A stretch of DNA of 62,190 nucleotides from Planctomycetota bacterium (lineage in GTDB: Bacteria; Planctomycetota; B15-G4), in assembly GCA_029245865.1 (NCBI GenBank), contig JAQWOM010000008.1, forward strand, positions 1 through 62,190, in the 5' to 3' direction. The position numbers and the translations under genes are program-made. The stretch's first letter is position 1. Every line of letters begins with the position of its first letter. Under the pieces are notes generated by a model that saw only the letters and a program-made list of their open reading frames with translations, was not told the origin of the DNA and ran no database searches. Shown here piece after piece: positions 44,303 through 55,979 of the stretch.

Positions 44303-44845
44303 ATGATGGTTTCACCTATTTTCCTCGCGGCTGGCTTCAATCCGCTGTCGTTTGATCCGGCAGCTCTTGGACTGACGCTGATCACATTCGGGGCATTGCT
44401 GTTCATCCTCACGAAGTTTGCGTGGGGGCCGATTCTGAAGTCGATCGAGACTCGGGAGTCGCGCATTGACGATGCGATCAAGGCCGCAGCAGAAGATCGC
44501 AAGACAGCACAGAGCGTTCTCGAAGAGTATCGAGAGCAGGTCAAGAACGTGGAGTCGGAAGTGGCAGCCCTCAAGGAACAGGGTCGCAACGAAGCCGACG
44601 CGATCGCTCGTGACATCAAGGCGCGCGCTGATGAGGACGCCGAAGCGCGTCTCGAGCGTGCCGTGCGAGAGATCAAGCAGGCTCAAGCGGCCGCGATCGA
44701 AGAGTTGCGTCAAGAGGCTGTCGGCCTCGGCATGGCCATTGCGAGCAAGGTCGTGGGCCAGTCCTTGGATGGGGAGGCGCAGCGTCGCCTGGCCACCGAC
44801 GTTCTGGACGGTCTCGACGCCGTGGGCGCGGTCGAGGACAACTGA
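44303..44845 (+). CDS. atpF: ATP synthase Fo subunit b
   Basis: 180 residues from ATG 44303 (a second ATG follows directly). One membrane helix (LGLTLITFGALLFILTKFAW) is followed by KSIETRESRIDDAIKAAAED and a long helical stalk that binds AtpH and F1. Normal length. Confidence 0.93.
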   Translation: MMVSPIFLAAGFNPLSFDPAALGLTLITFGALLFILTKFAWGPILKSIETRESRIDDAIKAAAEDRKTAQSVLEEYREQVKNVESEVAALKEQGRNEADAIARDIKARADEDAEARLERAVREIKQAQAAAIEELRQEAVGLGMAIASKVVGQSLDGEAQRRLATDVLDGLDAVGAVEDN

Positions 44846-44848
44846 TCG

Positions 44849-45415
44849 ATGGCTTCTTCCAACCTCGTCCTCAATCGCTACGCGACGGCGCTTTATCAAC
44901 TGGCGCACGAGCACGGCACCACCGAGCAGGTGGAGGCCGAGTTGGTTGATCTGGATGCCGTGTTGCATGACAACGAGGGCTTGCGAGCTCAACTGGGCAA
45001 TCCACGCCTCGGTCGAGATGCCAAGCGAGCCGTCATGCTTCAGATCATGGGTGACGGCGTGAGCGACCTGCTGCGGCGCACCGTGATGCTGGTCGTCGAC
45101 AAGGGGCGCGCGGGGTTGCTGCCTGACTTTGCCGCCGTATTCAATGCCGTTGCCATGAAGGCCTCAGGCCGTGTTGTGGCCCAGGTCACCTCGGCAACAC
45201 CTCTGGATGATGGCGCTCGCTTGAAGCTGCGTGAACAGCTAGCGCGTATCACCGGGAAATCGGTCAGCCTTGCAGAATCCGTCGACGAGAGTCTTCTCGG
45301 TGGCCTGCGCGTGGTGATCGGTTCAGCCATGATCGACGGCAGCTTGAGCCGTCGTCTCCAACTTCTCCAGGCCCAGTTGCTGCAGGCGCCCGTTGCGGGC
45401 GTTGCAGGTGACTGA
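44849..45415 (+). CDS. atpH: ATP synthase F1 subunit delta
   Basis: 188 residues. The N-terminal helical bundle is seen in NRYATALYQLAHEHGTTEQV, the C-terminal part in VVAQVTSATPLDDGARLKLR and SLLGGLRVVIGSAMIDGSL. It joins the peripheral stalk to F1. It begins 3 bp after atpF. Confidence 0.94.
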   Translation: MASSNLVLNRYATALYQLAHEHGTTEQVEAELVDLDAVLHDNEGLRAQLGNPRLGRDAKRAVMLQIMGDGVSDLLRRTVMLVVDKGRAGLLPDFAAVFNAVAMKASGRVVAQVTSATPLDDGARLKLREQLARITGKSVSLAESVDESLLGGLRVVIGSAMIDGSLSRRLQLLQAQLLQAPVAGVAGD

Positions 45416-45469
45416 GCGCGACACAAAACCAACAGCCAATAAGCCGTTAAAAGATCGGGACTGATTGCC

Positions 45470-47011
45470 ATGAAGCTTCAACCCTCAGAAGTCACCGCCA
45501 TCCTGAAGAAGGAGATCGCGAGCTACGACGACTCGCTCAAGATGGAGAGCGTCGGCTCTGTCATCCAGGTGGGTGATGGTGTGGCACGTATCCACGGGCT
45601 CGATAACTGCATGATGTCTGAGTTGCTGCAGTTCCCGGGTGATGTGCGAGGCGTTGCACTCAACCTTGAACAAGACAATGTCGGTTGTGTGCTGCTCGGT
45701 TCTGACCAAGAGATCAAGGAAGGCGATGTGGTCAAGTCGACTGGCGAGATCATTTCGGTCCCGGTCGGCGAAGAGTTGCTCGGTCGCGTGGTCAACGCGC
45801 TGGGCGACCCCCAGGACGGTAAGGGGCCGATCAATGCCAAGATGAGGCGCCCGATTGAGATGCCCGCACCCAGCGTGCTGGAGCGCCAACCGGTGACGGA
45901 GCCGCTGCAGACGGGCATCAAGGCCATCGACGCCATGATCCCCATCGGTCGCGGTCAGCGTGAGCTGGTCATCGGCGACCGTCAGACGGGCAAGACAGCG
46001 ATCTGCGTGGATGCGATCATCAACCAGAAGGGCGGCGATGTGATCTGCGTTTACGTCGCCGTGGGGCAGAAGCAGTCCACAGTGAAGACCGTGGTGGCCG
46101 AACTCGAAAAAGCCGGTGCCATGGATTACACGATTGTGGTCAGCGCGCCCGCATCTGACCAGGCGTCCATGCAGTACCTGGCCCCCTTTGCGGGGACATC
46201 GATGGGCGAGTATTTCCGCGACCGAAGCAAGCACGTGCTCATCATTCACGATGACCTGTACAAGCACGCAGTGGCCTGGCGTCAGGTTTCGTTGCTGCTT
46301 CGTCGTCCTCCAGGGCGTGAAGCGTTTCCGGGAGATGTGTTCAACCTGCACAGTCGCTTGCTTGAGCGCGCGGCGAAGCTTTCGGACACGGCTCACGAGT
46401 TCAACCCCGACCTCTACGTCTCGGGTGGGGGCAGCCTGACGGCGTTGCCCATCGTGGAAACGCAGGAGGCCGACGTTTCGGCTTACATTCCGACCAACGT
46501 GATCTCCATCACCGACGGCCAGATCTTCCTTGAGTCGGATCTGTTCAACTCGGGCGTTCGTCCGGCGGTCAACGTCGGCATCAGCGTTTCGCGAGTGGGT
46601 GGTGCTGCGCAGCGCCCGGCCATGAAGAAGACAGCAGGCGGTCTGCGTATCGACCTGGCGCAGTACCGTGAATTGGCGGCATTCGCGCAGTTCGGTTCAG
46701 ACCTGGACGAGAACACGCAAAAGCAGCTCACGCGCGGCGAGCGCCTCGTGGAGTTGCTCAAACAGGGTCAGTACGAACCGATGCACGTGGTCGATCAAAT
46801 CATTTCGGTGTTCGCCGGGACCGGCGGGTTCCTCGACAGCCTTGACGTCAAGCAGGTTCGGGCTTTCGAGAAGGGGCTCGTCGCAGAGATGCGGGCGAAC
46901 CACGGCGATCTGATCGAGAAGATCGACGAGACGGGCAAGATCGACGATGAAACGAAAACTGCACTGCATGCAGCCGTAACGAAGTTCAAGGAGGGTTTCA
47001 CCGCGTCCTGA
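45470..47011 (+). CDS. atpA: ATP synthase F1 subunit alpha
   Basis: 513 residues, normal length. Walker A GDRQTGKT at ~168-175, plus the alpha signature ([17 protein letters not shown]) near the arginine finger region. It is the non-catalytic nucleotide-binding subunit of F1. A 54-bp gap without obvious structure separates it from atpH. Confidence 0.97.
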   Translation: MKLQPSEVTAILKKEIASYDDSLKMESVGSVIQVGDGVARIHGLDNCMMSELLQFPGDVRGVALNLEQDNVGCVLLGSDQEIKEGDVVKSTGEIISVPVGEELLGRVVNALGDPQDGKGPINAKMRRPIEMPAPSVLERQPVTEPLQTGIKAIDAMIPIGRGQRELVIGDRQTGKTAICVDAIINQKGGDVICVYVAVGQKQSTVKTVVAELEKAGAMDYTIVVSAPASDQASMQYLAPFAGTSMGEYFRDRSKHVLIIHDDLYKHAVAWRQVSLLLRRPPGREAFPGDVFNLHSRLLERAAKLSDTAHEFNPDLYVSGGGSLTALPIVETQEADVSAYIPTNVISITDGQIFLESDLFNSGVRPAVNVGISVSRVGGAAQRPAMKKTAGGLRIDLAQYRELAAFAQFGSDLDENTQKQLTRGERLVELLKQGQYEPMHVVDQIISVFAGTGGFLDSLDVKQVRAFEKGLVAEMRANHGDLIEKIDETGKIDDETKTALHAAVTKFKEGFTAS

Positions 47012-47021
47012 TGTTTTGTGA

Positions 47022-47040
47022 CCCGCCGTCATGCGGCGGG
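47022..47040 (+). other. Intercistronic hairpin between atpA and atpG
   Basis: CCCGCCG-TCATG-CGGCGGG, a perfect 7-bp stem just after the atpA stop, without a U-run. It probably stabilises or separates mRNA segments. Confidence 0.5.
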
Positions 47041-47079
47041 CAATGATGTCTGGATACTGCAGTTGAGACCGGAGACGAG

Positions 47080-49414
<2,335 letters not shown>

Positions 49415-49419
49415 TTGTC

Positions 49420-49875
49420 ATGACGGCTTCACTGCTCAAAGACATGCCGGACCTGCTGACCAAGGTGAAGGAAGGGCAGGCGCTCTACGTCGAGATGCGC
49501 ACGCCCGAGGGCCCGATCTACTCCGGTGGGTCGTCGTCGGTCATCGTGCCAGGCGCCAAGGGTTCGATCGGGGTGTTGCCGAAGCATGCGCCTCTGCTCT
49601 CCTCGCTTGAGGTGGGCTTCACGCGCATCCGCGACCCGCTCGGCAAGGAGTGGAAGTTCGTCACGGGTATGGGATTCGTCGAGATCCAGAACAATGAGAT
49701 CTTGATCCTTGTCGATTTTGCAGAGGACGTGAACGACATCGATGTTGAACGTGCCGAAGAAGCACGAAATCGCGCTCAGGAGCGGCTTCGTGCGCCGGGA
49801 GCGGACGTCGATGGTGCCCGAGCTGATGCAGCCAAGCATCGCGCTATGATGCGGCTGCGCTTCGCCACCCGCTGA
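49420..49875 (+). CDS. atpC: ATP synthase F1 subunit epsilon
   Basis: 151 residues. The beta-sandwich reads VEMRTPEGPIYSGGSSSVIV, GSIGVLPKHAPLLSSLEVG and VTGMGFVEIQNNEILILVD; the C-terminal two-helix part is EEARNRAQERLR. It couples rotation and can inhibit ATP hydrolysis. Last gene of the atp operon. A small GCTCG/CGAGC hairpin follows at ~49893-49906. Confidence 0.93.
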   Translation: MTASLLKDMPDLLTKVKEGQALYVEMRTPEGPIYSGGSSSVIVPGAKGSIGVLPKHAPLLSSLEVGFTRIRDPLGKEWKFVTGMGFVEIQNNEILILVDFAEDVNDIDVERAEEARNRAQERLRAPGADVDGARADAAKHRAMMRLRFATR

Positions 49876-49985
49876 AAGGCTTCTTCTTTCGCTCGCTTGC
49901 GAGCAAAGACTTGGCTGCCCCACGCTTTGCCTCGCGTGGCCAGGGTGTCACAGTGCGCTCATGCCAGGGGATTGCAAGGTGCTTC

Positions 49986-50684
49986 GTGTCTGATTGGACG
50001 ACCACGGTTCGGCAGGTATTGCCCCGGTTCTTTGCGGTGGCACGCCGTATGCGGCCGACGTTCCACCTGTCCAGCCTTGCTGAATTGACGCCGGAGTTCC
50101 TGAGTGCTCAGGGAGTGACTCTGCTCATCTGGGATGTCGACGGGACGCTGATGCCCTGGCATGGAACAGCGGTGGCGCCTGAGTTGCGGGCAGGCTGGGA
50201 GAGGTTGCGCGCGGTTCAGGGATTACGGCACCTGATTCTGAGTAACTGCGGCGAAGAGCGATTTGTCGAACTGGGTCGCATCTTTCCCGATGTGCCCGTG
50301 GTGAAGGGCTACGCAACGCCCGATGGACCGGTTGCCAGGCAGGCCTTGCACGGCAGTCTGAGCTGGTCTGATGGAGGTTGCTGGGATCCGGCGGGCGATG
50401 CCGAGGTTTCCACCATTCGTAAACCAGAGGCCGTTCTGCTTGGTTTCGCCCTCAAGCTGGCGGGTGACGTCCCGGCGAACTCGGCATTAATGGTCGGCGA
50501 TCAGTATTTCACGGACATCGCGGGGGCAAATGAGGCCGGGGTTCGCACGCTGAAGGTTCGAACCGTGGCGCGCGCGAGTTTTCCCTGGCCCGTGGCCTGG
50601 ATGCAGCGCCTCGAAACACTGATGTATCGAGTGTTCTACGGCAGGGCTCTGGAAGGGACCGAGAACGGCAGATCCGAGGGATGA
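49986..50684 (+). CDS. YqeG/GEP4-like HAD-family phosphatase
   Basis: About 232 residues from GTG 49986; upstream in-frame starts (GTG 49953, ATG 49911) are possible. HAD motifs: I LLIWDVDGTLMPWHG, II LILSNCGEERF, III Lys in TIRKPEAVLLGF, IV MVGDQYFTDIAGANEAGV. The pattern matches YqeG-type enzymes, some of which are phosphatidylglycerophosphate phosphatases. The C-terminal amphipathic stretch would suit membrane association. Confidence 0.75.
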   Translation: MSDWTTTVRQVLPRFFAVARRMRPTFHLSSLAELTPEFLSAQGVTLLIWDVDGTLMPWHGTAVAPELRAGWERLRAVQGLRHLILSNCGEERFVELGRIFPDVPVVKGYATPDGPVARQALHGSLSWSDGGCWDPAGDAEVSTIRKPEAVLLGFALKLAGDVPANSALMVGDQYFTDIAGANEAGVRTLKVRTVARASFPWPVAWMQRLETLMYRVFYGRALEGTENGRSEG

Positions 50685-50766
50685 TCTGCCTCGGCCACGC
50701 CCAACCGGGCTCGCCTGAAAGAGCTCTGCGGGCTCGCTCTCGGACGCGGCACCGCGAATCACTACG

Positions 50767-52620
50767 ATGTCGCGGACCATGACGACACAAGGCCTACGTA
50801 CACACCATTGCGGCGAGCTCCGGGCGAGCGATGCCGACTCCGCCGTTCAGCTTTCAGGCTGGGTGGCGTCTCACCGTGACCTGGGGGCGTTGGTCTTCAT
50901 CGATCTTCGTGATCGTTACGGCATCACTCAGCTGAGCTTCGACGAGGACACGCCACGAGAACTCCTGGCAGCCGCCCAGCGATTGAAGGCTGAGAGCGTG
51001 ATCCACGTCAAAGGCACCGTCCGGCGCCGCCTGGAGGCGAATGCAGAGCGAGCCACCGGCGAGATCGAAGTGCTCGTCCAGGACCTCGAAGTTCTCGGCC
51101 CCGCCAAGACGCCTCCCTTCGAGATCGACGCGGATCGAGTCAGTGACGAACTGCGGTTGACCTATCGCTACCTCGACTTGCGGCGCGAGGCGCCCAGTGC
51201 TGCGTTGGCCATGCGTCACACGGTTTTCTTGGCGTTGCGCAACGGGCTCGACGCCCAGGGGTTCTTGGAGATCGAGACGCCGATCCTGACCAAGGCCACT
51301 CCCGAGGGGGCCCGGGACTATCTGGTTCCGAGCCGTGTGCATCCCGGCAAGGTCTTTGCGTTGCCCCAGAGTCCTCAGATCTTCAAGCAGATCTTGATGG
51401 TGGCGGGGATGGACAAGTACTTCCAGATCACGCGCTGCTTCCGAGATGAAGATCTGCGCGCTGACCGGCAGCCCGAGTTCACGCAACTGGACGTCGAAAT
51501 GAGTTTCGTCGATGAAGCTGCCGTGCAGGCGGTCATTGACCGGGCTGTGTCGGGTGCCGTGGAAGCGGTCCAGCCGGGCCGTTGCCCGCCGACGCCCTTT
51601 CCGAGCATGACCTGGACCGAGGCCATGGAGCGCTTCGGCTCCGACAAGCCCGACCTCCGCTTCGGTGTCGAGCTTGCCGACGTTTCCAAGCTGCTGAGCG
51701 GATGTGGATTCGGAGTCTTCGAGAAGGCCGTGGAGGCAGGCGGACGCGTTCGGGTACTGGCTGCCCCGGGTGGGGCGAAGCTGTCGCGCAAAGAGATCAC
51801 TGGCCTGGAGGGCGTTGCCAAGGAGTATGGCGCCAAGGGGCTTGCCTGGGCGAAGGTCGTGGAGAGCGAAGACGCTGCCTCGGCAGGGCCGGTGCTCAGC
51901 GGTGGGATCTCGAAGTTTTTGGACCCAGCTCTGCAGAACGCACTCATGGAAGCCTGCGGCGCGTCCGTGGGGGATGCACTTTTCTTTGGCGCCGACAGCT
52001 TTCGCGTCTCGGCAGCTGCGCTGTCGGCCGTGAGATTGGCGCTCGGGAAGAAGCTCGAGCTGATCGACCGCAGCCGTTTCGAGTTCGTCTGGATCACGGA
52101 ATTCCCGATGTTCGACCAGGACGAAGAGTCGGGGGCGTTGACGCCGGCTCACCATCCCTTCTGCATGCCTCTGGAGGCACACGAGGGGCAGCTTGCCGAG
52201 GACCCCGCGCAGACGCTGGCGCGTAGCTATGACCTGGTTCTTAACGGCGTTGAACTGGGCTCGGGGAGCGTTCGAATTCATGATGCCGTCATGCAGCGTC
52301 GGGTGTTCGAGGCCATTGGCCTGCCAGACGAAGAGATCGAGGAACGCTTTGGCTTCGTGATTCACGCATTTGAGTACGGGGCTCCTCCACACGCTGGCTT
52401 TGCAGTCGGTCTCGACCGGCTGGTCATGTTGCTGGCGGGTGAGGATTCGATTCGCGAGGTGATTGCCTTCCCGAAGACGGCTCAGGCGACCTGTTTGATG
52501 ACCGGAGCGCCGACAGAGGTCCCCGAAGAACAACTGCTCGAGGCCGGGGTGAAGTCGGCGGGTCAGTCTGCTCAAGGCGGGGAGTTAGCCGGCGATCAGG
52601 TCACGGAGGTGGGGTCGTGA
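50767..52620 (+). CDS. aspS: Aspartyl-tRNA synthetase
   Basis: 617 residues, bacterial type. N-terminal OB-fold (VQLSGWVASHRDLGALVFID), class II motif 2 (FRDEDLRADRQPEFTQLDVE), the bacterial GAD insertion in the middle, and motif 3 HAGFAVGLDRLVMLLAG. ATG 50767; ATG 50779 is four codons downstream. Its stop overlaps the thrS GTG. Confidence 0.96.
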   Translation: MSRTMTTQGLRTHHCGELRASDADSAVQLSGWVASHRDLGALVFIDLRDRYGITQLSFDEDTPRELLAAAQRLKAESVIHVKGTVRRRLEANAERATGEIEVLVQDLEVLGPAKTPPFEIDADRVSDELRLTYRYLDLRREAPSAALAMRHTVFLALRNGLDAQGFLEIETPILTKATPEGARDYLVPSRVHPGKVFALPQSPQIFKQILMVAGMDKYFQITRCFRDEDLRADRQPEFTQLDVEMSFVDEAAVQAVIDRAVSGAVEAVQPGRCPPTPFPSMTWTEAMERFGSDKPDLRFGVELADVSKLLSGCGFGVFEKAVEAGGRVRVLAAPGGAKLSRKEITGLEGVAKEYGAKGLAWAKVVESEDAASAGPVLSGGISKFLDPALQNALMEACGASVGDALFFGADSFRVSAAALSAVRLALGKKLELIDRSRFEFVWITEFPMFDQDEESGALTPAHHPFCMPLEAHEGQLAEDPAQTLARSYDLVLNGVELGSGSVRIHDAVMQRRVFEAIGLPDEEIEERFGFVIHAFEYGAPPHAGFAVGLDRLVMLLAGEDSIREVIAFPKTAQATCLMTGAPTEVPEEQLLEAGVKSAGQSAQGGELAGDQVTEVGS

Positions 52621-54602
52621 GTGCAACGAAAGAAGTCGAGCTCGAACTGCCCGATGGCAGCAAGCGGAGCTTGCCCACGGGGAGTTCCGGTGCCGATCTG
52701 GCCGCGGACATTGGCCCAGGCCTCGCCAAGGCGGCTCTTGCTGTGGCAGTCGGTGGTGAGCTTCGCGATCTGAGCCGGCCTTTGCCGGGCGGGGCTACGG
52801 TGTCCATCATCAAGGCCGACAGTCCAGAGGGATTGGACCTCATGCGTCACAGCACGGCGCACGTCATGGCTCAGGCTGTGATGGACCTTTTCGGGCGGGA
52901 GACCGTTCGCCTGGGGATCGGGCCGACCATCAAGTCGGGGTTCTATTACGACTTTGACTTTGCAGATGGGCGGCACCTCAAGGAAGAGGATCTGGCCGCC
53001 ATTGAAGCGCGTATGAATGCCATCATTGAGGCCGATCAGGATTTCGTCCGCGAAGAAGTTGCGCGGGACGTGGCCTTGGCTCACTGGAGCGATCGGGACG
53101 ACCGCTACAAATGCGATTTGATTCGCGGTCTCGCCGAGGGTGAGATCGTGAGTTTCTATCACAACAAGGCTGCAGGTGCGGACGAAGATGCTTTCGTGGA
53201 CCTGTGTCGCGGGCCGCACGTGCCCAGCACGGGGCGGCTTGCCAGCGCGCACTTCAAGTTGCTGAGTGTGGCCGGGGCTTACTGGCAGGGCGATGAATCG
53301 AATCCGATTTTGCAGCGCGTGTACGCCGCCTGTTTTGCGAGCAAGAAAGAGCTGAAGAAGCATCTGGCGAACCTGGAAGAAGCTCGTTTGCGTGACCACC
53401 GCAAGCTGGGTAAGGAGCTCAAGCTCTTTCACTTCACAGACGATGTCGGCCCAGGACTGCCTCTCTGGCTGCCACGCGGAACGATCATCCTGGAAACTCT
53501 GAAAGAGTTTCTGACTGCCGAGCAGCGGAAGCGTGGTTACCAATCGGTAAGCACGCCGCACATCGGCCGCCTGGGTCTCTATCAGACGAGCGGTCACTGG
53601 CAGAACTATCGCGAATCGATGTTCCCGCTCATGGGCGATGAAGAGGGTGGTGCTTTTTGCATGAAGCCCATGAACTGCCCGCACCACATTCAGATCTACA
53701 AGTCCGAGGCGCGAAGCTACCGAGACCTGCCCCTGCGGTTTTCCGAGTTCGGGACCGTCTATCGTTATGAGAAGAGTGGCGAACTGGGTGGCCTCAAGCG
53801 GGTGCGTGGTTTCACCGTGGATGATGCCCACCTGTTCGTGACCCCTGAGCAACTGTTCGACGAGTTTCGTGGGGTGGTCGAACTGGTGCGCCTCGCCCTC
53901 GAGACCTTTGGCTTGAAGGTTCAGGCTCGGGTGGGGGTGCGGGGGAGCGACAGCGAGGGGGAGTCCAAGTTTGTGGGTGAACCCAGTCTGTGGAAGCGGG
54001 CCGAGGGGGAAATCATCGAGGCTTGCTCTCAGATGGGGCTCGACTACACGATCGACCCCGGTGAGGCCGCCTTTTACGGCCCCAAGCTCGATTTTGTCAT
54101 CACGGACGCCCTCGACCGGGATTGGCAGCTGGGGACTGCCCAGGTGGATTACAACCTGCCCGAGCGCTTTGGCCTGACCTACGCGGCCCGGGACGGAAGC
54201 CGTCCGAGGCCGATAATGATTCACAGGGCCCCTTTTGGGAGCCTGGAGCGGCTCATGGGGGTTCTCATCGAGCACTACGGGGGGGCCTTCCCGCTCTGGC
54301 TGTCTCCCGTCCAGGTTGTCGTGGCCCCGATCACGGTTGAACAGCATGAGGGGGCGGGTGCTTTGGTCGCAAAACTCGAGGCTCGCGGCCTCAGAGTTTC
54401 CCTGGATTTGGCCAATGAGCCGATCGGGGCCAAAATCAAGCGCGCTCGGCTTGAAAAAACGCCCTATGTGGCCATACTGGGCGCCCGCGAAATTGGCGAA
54501 TCCACCGTCTCCGTGCGGTCTCGCAAGGAGGGTGACCTCGGACCAATGCCCATCGATGCGTTTGTCGATCGATTGGCTGATGAGGTTGCTGCTCGTTCCT
54601 GA
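52617..54602 (+). CDS. thrS: Threonyl-tRNA synthetase
   Basis: 661 residues. TGS domain at the N-terminus, an editing/SAD domain (MRHSTAHVMAQAV), then the class II core (KPMNCPHHIQIYKSEARSYR, RFSEFGTVYRYEKSGELGGL, RPIMIHRAPFGSLERLMGVL) and the anticodon-binding domain. It starts with GTG overlapping aspS. The 109-bp space to infC holds the infC Shine-Dalgarno; no T-box or other leader is recognised. Confidence 0.97.
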   Translation: MSATKEVELELPDGSKRSLPTGSSGADLAADIGPGLAKAALAVAVGGELRDLSRPLPGGATVSIIKADSPEGLDLMRHSTAHVMAQAVMDLFGRETVRLGIGPTIKSGFYYDFDFADGRHLKEEDLAAIEARMNAIIEADQDFVREEVARDVALAHWSDRDDRYKCDLIRGLAEGEIVSFYHNKAAGADEDAFVDLCRGPHVPSTGRLASAHFKLLSVAGAYWQGDESNPILQRVYAACFASKKELKKHLANLEEARLRDHRKLGKELKLFHFTDDVGPGLPLWLPRGTIILETLKEFLTAEQRKRGYQSVSTPHIGRLGLYQTSGHWQNYRESMFPLMGDEEGGAFCMKPMNCPHHIQIYKSEARSYRDLPLRFSEFGTVYRYEKSGELGGLKRVRGFTVDDAHLFVTPEQLFDEFRGVVELVRLALETFGLKVQARVGVRGSDSEGESKFVGEPSLWKRAEGEIIEACSQMGLDYTIDPGEAAFYGPKLDFVITDALDRDWQLGTAQVDYNLPERFGLTYAARDGSRPRPIMIHRAPFGSLERLMGVLIEHYGGAFPLWLSPVQVVVAPITVEQHEGAGALVAKLEARGLRVSLDLANEPIGAKIKRARLEKTPYVAILGAREIGESTVSVRSRKEGDLGPMPIDAFVDRLADEVAARS

Positions 54603-54698
54603 CTGAACACCACAGATCTGGTTTCGCTCGTCGCCTTTAGTAAGAAGCAGATGTTCACACGCAGTTCGCAGTTATTTTGATTCCCGGTTAAGCACAGT

Positions 54699-54704
54699 AG
54701 GAGG
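54699..54704 (+). promoter_or_regulatory. Shine-Dalgarno sequence that marks the infC start
   Basis: AGGAGG lies 7 nt upstream of an in-frame ACG (54712-54714). No ATG, GTG or TTG exists in frame between the upstream stop (54604) and Met at 54823, which is inside the conserved IF-3 N-domain. Confidence 0.7.
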
Positions 54705-54711
54705 ACAAACC

Positions 54712-55230
54712 ACGGCACAGGTCAAGATTCGGCTCAACGAGGAGATCCGTGTACGGCAAGTTCGGCTCATCGACGAAAAGGGCGAGCAGCATGGCCTTGT
54801 TGAAATCGAAGCAGCTCTGGACATGGCAAGAGAGAAAGGGCTCGACCTTGTCGAAGTCGCCCCCGATGCTCGGCCGCCTGTGTGCAAAATTCAGGACTAC
54901 GGGAAGCAAAAGTATCTCTCGAAGAAAAAAGAACACGACGCAAGGAGGAAGCAGCACCACGTTGTCATCAAAGAAGTACGCGTTCGTCCGAAGATCGACA
55001 CTCATGATCTGAAGACGAAAATGCGAAAAGCGCGTGAGTTCCTGGAGCATGGAGACAAGCTTCAGGTGAACATGCTCTTTCGCGGGCGCGAACACGGTTT
55101 TCGCGATCGTGGCCTGAACGTCATGAAGCAGATTAAGGATGAACTGGCTGACCTCTCAAAGGTCGAGCGCGAACCCCGCCTTGAAGGCAATCGACTGGTG
55201 ATGATTCTTCACCCGCTGAACCAGAAGTAG
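54712..55230 (+). CDS. infC: Translation initiation factor IF-3, probable non-canonical ACG start
   Basis: About 172 residues if read from ACG 54712. The frame encodes the complete IF-3 N-domain (QVKIRLNEEIRVRQVRLIDE, GLVEIEAALDMAREKGLDLV) before the first ATG at 54823, so that ATG would delete a third of the domain. The C-domain includes HHVVIKEVRVRPKIDTHDLK and VNMLFRGREHG. AGGAGG spacing favours ACG; ATT at 54727 is a weaker alternative. IF-3 rejects non-canonical starts, and E. coli infC uses AUU for autoregulation, so the rare start probably serves the same purpose. Confidence 0.85.
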   Translation, partial: TAQVKIRLNEEIRVRQVRLIDEKGEQHGLVEIEAALDMAREKGLDLVEVAPDARPPVCKIQDYGKQKYLSKKKEHDARRKQHHVVIKEVRVRPKIDTHDLKTKMRKAREFLEHGDKLQVNMLFRGREHGFRDRGLNVMKQIKDELADLSKVEREPRLEGNRLVMILHPLNQK

Positions 55231-55301
55231 AAACACGCTTGTCCCGTCGTTGATACGGGTAAACAAAACGAAGGACCTACGACTCGAAGACTGACAGAAC
55301 G

Positions 55302-55502
55302 ATGCCCAAGCTGAAGACCAAAAAGTCCATCAAGAAGCGGATGAAGATCACCAAGCTCGGCAAGGTGAAGCGCCGCAAGCCGTTCGGGCGGCACTACAAG
55401 GCCGGCAAGAATGGCGACCGTCGGCGCAGCGTCCGTGGAAGCGAACTCTGTCAGGGCAAGATCGCCAAGAACATGAAGAGGCTCATCGCACCCGCCTTCT
55501 AG
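55302..55502 (+). CDS. rpmI: Ribosomal protein bL35
   Basis: 66 residues, PKLKTKKSIKKRMKITKLGK at the start and KRLIAPAF at the end, typical L35. It follows infC by 71 bp, in which a small CCCGT/ACGGG hairpin is seen (~55243-55259). Confidence 0.96.
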   Translation: MPKLKTKKSIKKRMKITKLGKVKRRKPFGRHYKAGKNGDRRRSVRGSELCQGKIAKNMKRLIAPAF

Positions 55503-55528
55503 GGCCGGGTCGATAGAGGAGACAAAAA

Positions 55529-55888
55529 ATGGTTCGTGTGCATTCTGCTGTTGCCCGTCACAAGCGCGTCAAGCGCATCTTGAAGCGGGCCAAGGGCTAT
55601 CGCGCTACGCGCAGTAAGCGTCTCAAGGACGCAAAAGACACGATCAAGCGCGCGGGTGCATTCGCCTACGCCCATCGACGTCTGAAGCGCCGGAACTTGC
55701 GCAAGCTCTGGATTGTGCGCATCAACGGTGCGGTTCGAGCCGAGGGCATGACCTACAGCACATTCATGAACGCGCTGAAGAGGTCCGAGATCGAGTTGGA
55801 TCGCAAGATGCTTGCCGAGATGGCTGCCCGTGAGCCCGAGACCTTCTCGGCTCTGGTAGCCAGCGTGAAGGAAAAGGCCGCAGCCTGA
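55529..55888 (+). CDS. rplT: Ribosomal protein bL20
   Basis: 119 residues: [66 protein letters not shown] precedes the ATG. L20 is the usual autogenous regulator of this operon; I did not find a clear L20-binding mimic. Confidence 0.97.
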   Translation: MVRVHSAVARHKRVKRILKRAKGYRATRSKRLKDAKDTIKRAGAFAYAHRRLKRRNLRKLWIVRINGAVRAEGMTYSTFMNALKRSEIELDRKMLAEMAAREPETFSALVASVKEKAAA

Positions 55889-55892
55889 TCAG

Positions 55893-55926
55893 CGGACAGC
55901 AGCAGAGCCCCGAGGGGTTCGGTCCG
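55893..55926 (+). other. Hairpin between rplT and pheS
   Basis: An outer stem CGGAC/GTCCG encloses AGCCCC/GGGGTT. There is no U-run and no leader peptide rich in Phe codons, so pheST attenuation is not supported. Confidence 0.4.
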
Positions 55927-55979
55927 CAGGCCAGGTCGACCGTCGGCGCGACGCGGCGACGCACAGAGGCGACGAGGGG

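Noticed and set aside
50854..52575. 573-codon open frame on the minus strand opposite aspS
   Set aside because: Antisense shadow of a clear housekeeping gene.
52596..54347. 583-codon open frame on the minus strand opposite thrS
   Set aside because: Shadow of thrS in GC-rich DNA; the protein has no recognisable family and thrS is certain.
54823..55230. IF-3 starting at ATG 54823
   Set aside because: This removes a conserved part of the N-domain that is encoded in frame upstream.
55893..55926. pheST attenuator
   Set aside because: No Phe-rich leader peptide and no alternative stem or U-run was found.
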